Below are positions 55,878 to 64,000 of a DNA stretch of 64,000 nt, in pieces; the first letter of the stretch is position 1, and each line of letters starts with the position of its first letter. The notes under the pieces are model-generated. The model did no database searches. It was given only the letters and a program-made list of their open reading frames with translations, and was not told the origin of the DNA. The DNA is from Onchocerca volvulus (taxonomy: Eukaryota > Nematoda > Chromadorea > Rhabditida > Onchocercidae). Location of the stretch: contig HG738138.1 in NCBI GenBank assembly GCA_000499405.2, positions 16,469,054-16,533,053 on the forward strand. Reading direction: 5' to 3'. The translations under genes were made by a program, and so were the position numbers.

Positions 55878-56185
55878 TCACAGCTCTTCGGAATAGCTGA
55901 TCGTTAAATCAGTACTATTTTCTGTTTCGTCTGAATCTGTATCCATTTCTTCTGACTTTCTGGTCTCTTCGTTTTGTTTCTGAACATTTTTAAAGAAATG
56001 CGTCAAGTCTCAAATTTACGCCTTCCCCTGCTGTTTGAATTGTCAGAGAAGTGTTATGATTTCTTCGTATTATTTGCAATATCGGAATTCATGATAACAA
56101 TTAGCTTACTTCTTATTTAGATTCATAGGGTTCGAAAAAATGAGGAAAAATTGCAAATTTTTTAAATTTAACCTATTTTTTTTAA

Positions 56186-56221
<36 letters not shown>

Positions 56222-58179
56222 GCCTGAACATTGCATTCTGTAATAGCGGTCAAAAGTTGCTGTGTTTCAACAATCTGTGCTTTATCCATCTCATCAATAG
56301 GTGTTATTTCAAGCACAGACACCAAATATTTTCGTGCTTCCAAGTTATTGCCTAAAAAAAATAAAATTTTCATTTATTTAATACAATTAAGATCAAGTTT
56401 AAGATTTGATAATTTTCCAAGATTACTCAGTTTATGATATGTCTCCTGGCTTTGTGATCTTCATATCGGCGAGGAAAGCCTCGTTTTATCATATCGAGTC
56501 AGTGGGTAATGCAGTCTTTTAGCTTTAAGTTGAAAAAATAAGAAAAGAATTCATGGATAAGCAACCTTTGGCAATGTAGCACTTGGCAAGGTGCAAAAGA
56601 TTGTCGATATGTCCCGGGTTCAATTCCTCGGCCTAAATTATAAATTGAAGTCTTCAGCATTTTTGTTGAAAAGTATTGCTGTTCATAAAAATGTCATATT
56701 ACATAACCTCAAAAAATATCTTCAATTTGCCACAAGGCATTCAACGAACCTTATGGAAATTGTGAAGTGCCTCATCAATGGTCGCCGTTGGTAGTGAACC
56801 AAACGCATCTACTGCATATTCTTTTTCTTCTTCTGATAATGTAGCCATCTGAAACAGAAAAGTTCCAATTTTCTGGATAGAATTTCGGGTCGAAGCTGTT
56901 AAGAATTCGGTATGATCTGTATGTCGAGTAATAAAGAGTAGAATTGAATCCGTAACAGAATGCATTGTAATAAATACAGAATGACATTTAATATTTCCAT
57001 AAATTGTAGGCGATATTTACATATTGATTCATACATCAAGTGTGAAACATATTCCGAAGTTCGGAGTGAATCAAAAATAAATGATTCATACGCTCTCCTA
57101 TTATGCGCAATGTAGCGTCCGTCATCTCAAGTTAAAATTTTTTCATTCACATAAAGATGTTTTTCAGTGAAGAAAAGAATGCCTCACGCGATAACAAAAT
57201 CGTCCGTTCATATGGTAAACTGATGCGTCCGGCGTACAAGCCAATGCCTTATCCAGAAATTCCTGGAAATTTATTAATTTCCATTATTTGATTGATTGAA
57301 TTATTGCCATAAAGTGCTAACAACTGATTGAACCAATCGTACTTTGACAAAAAGAGAAAGAAGTAAAATTCGGATGAAGAAGTTTCAGTTTTAGCCAATT
57401 ACACAAAATTTCAATTTTATAATTAGTAAATATTTTTCCATCTTTTAGCTTAAATGCCAGTGATTTCGACGTTTTTGAATTACCTTGAATTCTTTCATAT
57501 AAACCACTCGCTCAGTATGATTTAAGCTCTCAAGTTCAGCAAGTATACCGATTATGATAGCGGACCATTTCAGTAATTCAGCATTCTTCGATTCCGGTTT
57601 GTATGTCATTTTACATAATTGATATGCTTAACAAACAATGCATTATTCCGAATTTTTCTATGCAAATCATTGAAAGACGCATTTCGACGAAGATTAAATA
57701 TTCTACGTAACAGCTGATGAAAAATCAGCGAAGAGTGACATTACATTTGTTAAGCAAAATCATAAAAATATCGGTTATTATTCACCTTCTTCGAGCAAGC
57801 GGTAACGTTCATTTTCCTTAGAAAGGCGGAAATTTGAGAGAATGTAGCAGGCATGCGCAAGACGACATGCTAACTCAGCGTTCGGCGCCTCATCGTCAGA
57901 TATCATCTAAAATCAGTGAATTTTCCGCTCAGCTATCGATCAGTACTTTTTGAGCCTTATTTAATTATATTTAAATAACTATTGGCTTGACGGCGGACAC
58001 TTCAACTTGGCCAGCAAAAAAATATTAATTACTCTTATTATGCATAATTTTCCCACTGAGGAAATTTGAAAGGATTCTGCCTTCAGATTAAACATTTTTG
58101 AGAATCGCCAAACCTTTTTAATGAGATCATACGCATTTTGACCGTCGTATTGATCAAGATACTCATCAACTGCATCGTA
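55878..58179 (-). CDS. RMDN1: RMDN/FAM82-type TPR protein (regulator of microtubule dynamics), 5' end not found
   Basis: TPR-like protein of the RMD-1/RMDN family, linked in C. elegans to microtubules and chromosome segregation. Minus-strand exons are 58114-58179, 57786-57906, 57484-57626, 57188-57262, 56750-56848, 56566-56632, about 56230-56351, and a putative last exon 55878-55979. Phases agree, giving 264 codons plus stop. Matches to the family include HMNGRFCYR (compare GxWCY), FGSLPTATIDEALHNFHK, AEELNPGHIDNLLHLAKCYI and ETQQLLTAIT. The first exon found begins at a TATAG acceptor without an ATG, so at least one upstream exon is missing; human RMDN1 has a longer N-terminus. The exon 7 donor (AAT|GTTCAG) is weak and is followed by a T28 run on this strand. 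The last exon would encode a 33-residue acidic tail ending SYSEEL, uncertain. Confidence 0.82.
56191..56218. repeat. A28 run in RMDN intron 7
   Basis: Uninterrupted A run beginning just after the exon 7 donor (read as T28 on the gene's strand). Confidence 0.85.
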
Positions 58180-58979
58180 CTATAATTGATATTGAAATTT
58201 CATTGCCTTATTTAATCTATCAAATATTTATTACATTTGAATATGCCCTTTCCCTCACAAAAGAGTGATTTATAGAAAAATTACCGGTCTTTTTTCTCTT
58301 TATATTTAACAATTTTTAATTCTTCAATATAATTTCGAAAGCTAAAAGCCATCCAAAGACCAAAAGTATCAATATTATGGAATTTTTGAACCCACAGACC
58401 ATATTTAGCAGAAGCGAACAAACTTTGTTGGCGAAAGAATAAACAGTGAAGATGCGGTCGGATTTTATGACATTTTATATTTGTATGCATAATTCGATAT
58501 TCATGGAGTGAATACAACTCGCAAAGATGAAATATTTCAATCAGATGAACAATCCCAACTGAAACAGAAATTCTGCAGTCTTGTCAGTTTTATATTTGAA
58601 CAAAGCTATTAACATGCTTTATCAAAGTAGCAGGCGTTTATGCGAGCCAAATGGGTTGAAAGAAATGGCCGTCAAATTTTTTATTTCTATCATAACTAAA
58701 ACAAATGAAATGTGAATTTTTCTCTTTATTAAATGGAATTTTTCATATTTCGCATGGTTGCTTCATATATACTTTGCTTTTCATACGTTTTCCTGAAATT
58801 TTGAATGCATTTCTGCTCTTTACGCCGTCGCGTGTTTTCTGTCTACGGCACTTACGTGAAATATTATGCACTCAGTGGATCGGTTGAAAAGTTTGTTATT
58901 GTGATTAATTTGCATGAAGTGTGGTTGGCTTGAAAAATATAATTTTTTGAATCACCGAACATCGCTGTGCTAAAATAAT
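58180..58979. other. Spacer upstream of the RMDN gene
   Basis: Should hold the RMDN start exon and promoter. The minus-strand frame 58281-58517 ends near a good donor (CCG|GTAATT) but in the wrong phase for the next exon. No other gene seen. Confidence 0.45.
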
Positions 58980-60240
58980 TCCATCAGGTCGCATTATTAT
59001 GAGTTACACTCCATTAAAAGTTGGAGAATGAAAGTAATTGTTGAAGCGACAGAAAGAATACTTCGACAGCTAAAGGTTACAGGCGAGAATCTTGAGTATT
59101 CAAACATCGAAAATGCTATTGAAATTAAATTGCCGTTCCCGATATTGGACAGAATATTTCAATAAAAAAGAAGCAAGTAGTATGGTTTGTTAACAAGCTT
59201 CGGCAATTTTTGGCAGAACTAGTTCGAAGAAATGAAGAAATGACTAGAGGCTAAACCTTTAGTAAAGAGAAGAAATCAACAGAACCAAATCAAAACGAAC
59301 CTATGCGAGACAAAACAAGAAACTTCAGCCTTAGCTAGAATTGAGCTATCCAAATCAATGGTTTTAAATTGACCACAGAATCCAAGAAAAATCCAAAGAT
59401 AATAAGATTAAAAGACCCTGCGCATTTTGCGACAAAGATTATTGGGACAATGTATATCATATTTATCCCACTCCCAAACACCGAATGAAACATTTGAGAA
59501 AAAATAATGCATGTGTCAACTGTGTTCAAACAAGACATGCAATGAGTAATTACAACAAAAGGAAACTTTTATGAGTTGTGAAGGCCCTCATAATAGTTCA
59601 TTGTATCACATCAAATATAAGGCATTGCTCACAATTTCATGAACCAAGGGAAGAAAAATTGGATTTAACAACGATAACAAATTCAGTAACTGAAAAAGAA
59701 ATTCAAAAAGATCAACATAGTTAATCCAAATAATCCAGAAGTTCAACAAAAGGTTTTGGCACTACTCAATATCAGTTCACGATTATCTTTCATGTCCAAG
59801 GATTTACCGAATCGATTGAATCTTCAAAGATCCGGCGAACAAGAACTATGAATCATTTCATTTGCTAATAAGACACCAAAGACATACCTTACTACCAAAG
59901 CAGAAAGCAGGTTCAAAAATTGGGAAAAAAGAAATAATACTGTTTGAGGCAAACATGATAAACTGCTTAACAAATAAACAGCAGTTAGTTAAGTTGGACA
60001 AAAAAGAATTGTTATCGATAAAAAAACAAGACTAACTAAATGATCGTAAGAGTCACTAGAAATAACTCGACATATTGATTGGAGCAAATTACTTCTTTAA
60101 ATTCATCTAGCTAGATAAGGTTGAAAACTTAAGATCAGAATTCTTTTTACTTTATACAAAAATTGGACCTATGATGGCCGGTAGTGAATCACAACACAAT
60201 ATAGCAAAATCTATATTTGTTGCTAATGACATCAATATTC
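58980..60240 (+). mobile_element. Decayed BEL/Pao-type LTR retrotransposon fragment (gag and protease region)
   Basis: Broken plus-strand frames keep the order seen in nematode Pao elements. A gag-like segment (59050-59250) contains NIENAIEIKLPFPIL and FVNKLRQFLAELVRRNEE. A zinc-knuckle-type segment (59413-59576) holds CAFC, a W seven residues on, and CVNC. A protease-like segment (about 59725-60050) has ALLN followed by RLSFMSKDLPNRL, with the catalytic Asp triad lost. IGPMMAGSE follows near 60160. Many stops and frame breaks interrupt it. Reverse transcriptase, RNase H and integrase were not found, and no LTR pair was identified. It cannot be mobile. It sits immediately upstream of the duplicated eRF1 fragment. 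Confidence 0.75.
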
Positions 60241-60567
60241 TTTTTTTTTTTTCTTTTCTGAAAACTAGAATTAATAGGCATTCAAGAGTAATCCAATGCT
60301 TATGATGATGAAAATGCTTCAAAACAGTTTAATGAGAATATGATTAAGAAAAAGAAAAAATATCAAATCTATTCGCCATGAAAAGAATCAAAGGTTAAAT
60401 TAAATGATAATTATAGCCTTTATTTCGGTCGATTAAAAACATTGATCAGACGACTTTAGACTGGTCCTCAATTGCTTAGTCAATCCTATCGTGAATTTTT
60501 CTCAATCGCGGAGCCTGATGTCGATCAATAGCCAAATAAAAGCCAAATACCATCAGTGTGTCTAGGC
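60241..60567. other. Unassigned segment between retroelement and minisatellite
   Basis: Starts with a T-rich run; no frame or domain seen. It may be the tail of the retroelement. Confidence 0.4.
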
Positions 60568-62099
<1,532 letters not shown>

Positions 62100-64000
62100 C
62101 TATATTCGGTGGCTAGTCGTGATTACTATTTCATTTCCCGGGATTTCTCGTGTATGTTTTGCATATTTCCATAAGAATAATTCTTTTCTTAGCTTCAGGA
62201 TATGATACATAGTCGAAAAAATTATTGAAATCATTGAAATTCATAAAATACTTGTTTATGAGGAATAATATGACGCATAATATCTTAAAATTAGGAACAG
62301 AATTATCCTTAATTTTAAAAAAAGAAAAGAAAAAAAAAATTCTTAAGCAGAATTCTAATGCTCTGAATTTCATTGAAAATCACGTGGTTCTTTTAGATTG
62401 GATTATCGTTATTTTATATTCGGTCTGTACTTTTTCTTTATCGTACTTGGAAGTAGAAATCATTCATTTTTATCACTCTGGGAAAATCCAGCAGTCTCTT
62501 TGTTCATCCGAATCTGAAATTACTTGTAAGTGTGATCGCGACAGCCACCGATTCGTCATGCCGTTTGGCAAGGTATATACTTTTCTCTAATAAACTTTGT
62601 GAGAAGAAATATTAGCCATTTCAATCCTGTCAACATCTCCGCATGCAGTTAGTGATTTTAGACTATTTGTGGAATTCCACAATTCTTTGTGACCATAATA
62701 AGTATTCTGATATTGTAGAAATGTAAAATGTCTTGTGTTTTAATTTGTTGGAATATCTTTGACCACTTCTGCAAGCTTCATCATTTATGTACCACCGAAC
62801 ATTATTCGTTTTGTCCAGTGTTACGGAGATTAGAGTTATGACTACTCCCTCTCTTCGAAGGTTTTGATTATTTTTTTAAAATTTCAGGAATTTTGTCATT
62901 TTTTTGATTTTGAGTTATTGCAGTCGGAGAGGTACTCAGGCAGAGGAGTATTGCAACAGCTCATTCTCTGCTTACAAGTGAAAAATTGTACCATCTATAG
63001 AAACTCGTTACAAGTACAGTTATGTTTAGCGAATGCGCTTAGTTATCAACTTGACCTGATGAGAAAAATTGAATTCGCAGGTATGAATCTTTCTTTTGAA
63101 GCTGTGTGATAGATGGGATAGTTTGGTCATAAGATTTTGCGTGGATTTAATATTAGCAACATTAATTGTTTTTATTTGGTCCCGTTATTGCCTGATTCTT
63201 AAATATTATAGATTTATTATTGTTTAGAAAAAAGAAAAGAAAAACGATAATTGTGTTTTTTTATTGAAATATTTGTCACTTTATTCGTGAAATAACGGTC
63301 ATTAATCCATTTTCACGAGAAAGTTTCCTGTTGTGCTAAGCTCTTTTACAGACTGCTTGGAAAATTGATCACAAGGAATAGTTTTGGTCTCGAAGTTTGG
63401 CTTTATGGTGTGTCAGTTATATGTCTTTTTTTACATTTTATACTTTCAGAATGTGATGCAAGGAATGGGCGAATTAATCTGTACTAAGAATGTATTGCAT
63501 GTCCGGTGAAGAATCGTTTAATGAATTTTCTATTTCACGTTTTGCTGTTTCACAGTAGTAGAAGAGCAACAGAAAAGCTGTGCAGCGTGTTTCACAAAAT
63601 ATATCTATCGCTTTTTTATCCCAAAAAATTTCCCAATATACTTTTACAGTGTTTCTGCGGTAAATAACTACTTTCTGGGATGGTTTGTTTCATTTGGAAG
63701 GATGGAACGATTTTAGCAACGGAACAACTTTAAAACAATAAATAGGAAGCTGGAATTACGTTTTGCTTCGAGGAATGAATAGTGCTCCTCTTTTCAAGTT
63801 TTTTTCCCACTTTTTTTTTTTTCAAATTTTCTTCCCTCTTCATTCCCTTTCATTTTTCAGCAGCTTTTATGTTTTTCTTTTAAGTTATTTAATACATTCT
63901 CATAGATTATTGTTAATGGGACTTAATTATTACTGTCTTTATTATCTGTTTATTATCTACTTCTCTGTAGCATCTATTTAGATGATGATTTCATTGATAT

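Noticed and set aside
58281..58517. Possible first exon of the RMDN gene (-)
   Set aside because: The donor CCG|GTAATT is good, but the phase does not match the next exon, and there is no family similarity.

Overview
The window is AT-rich, intron-rich nuclear DNA from a nematode, most likely a filarial or other spirurid worm. The evidence is synaptobrevin nearly identical to nematode SNB-1 over its core, GT-AG introns of a few hundred bases with short T-rich acceptors, first coding exons preceded by acceptor-like sites as expected with spliced-leader trans-splicing, a decayed BEL/Pao retroelement, and long AT-rich spacers full of poly-T, (TA)n and trinucleotide runs. No tRNA, rRNA, CRISPR array or bacterial operon was seen. 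Species assignment is inference.

Layout. 1-2012 (+): 3' part of a class IV histone deacetylase (HDAC11). 5420-7219 (-): a broken globin gene. 14471-16904 (-): an intact four-exon globin paralogue of 200 aa. 16905-26319: mostly featureless spacer. 26320-29765 (+): ZPR1 zinc-finger protein, ten exons. 29766-38200: spacer with simple repeats and some striking inverted repeats. 38220-39304 (+): synaptobrevin snb-1. 41457-44388 (+): syntaxin-18. 47172-49950 (+): eukaryotic release factor eRF1, carrying a 140-bp lesion. 52569-55030 (+): NADH-cytochrome b5 reductase. 55878-58179 (-): an RMDN/FAM82-type TPR protein, tail-to-tail with the reductase. 58980-60240 (+): decayed BEL/Pao retrotransposon. 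60568-60778: GTTGAGTTG-type minisatellite. 60779-64000 (+): a second, truncated eRF1 copy plus its 3' flank, identical to 49588-51851 over at least 2.26 kb.

The genes are mostly unrelated housekeeping functions: chromatin, translation termination, ER lipid redox, a cell-cycle zinc-finger protein and microtubule-associated TPR. The two SNARE genes are near neighbours (synaptic R-SNARE and ER Qa-SNARE), but nothing suggests an operon. The most notable region is 47-64 kb: neither eRF1 copy is complete, and each holds sequence the other lacks. Either the assembly is wrong or this is a real mosaic duplication with a recent conversion tract. The globin/pseudoglobin pair is the clearest case of gene decay. 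No wholly new system could be demonstrated. The best unexplained signals are a perfect 18-bp inverted repeat at 35825, an overlapping hairpin cluster at 34995, an LTR-like promoter island at 5980-6400, a higher-GC island with long open frames at 13150-13430, and a possible small gene at 40629-41071.
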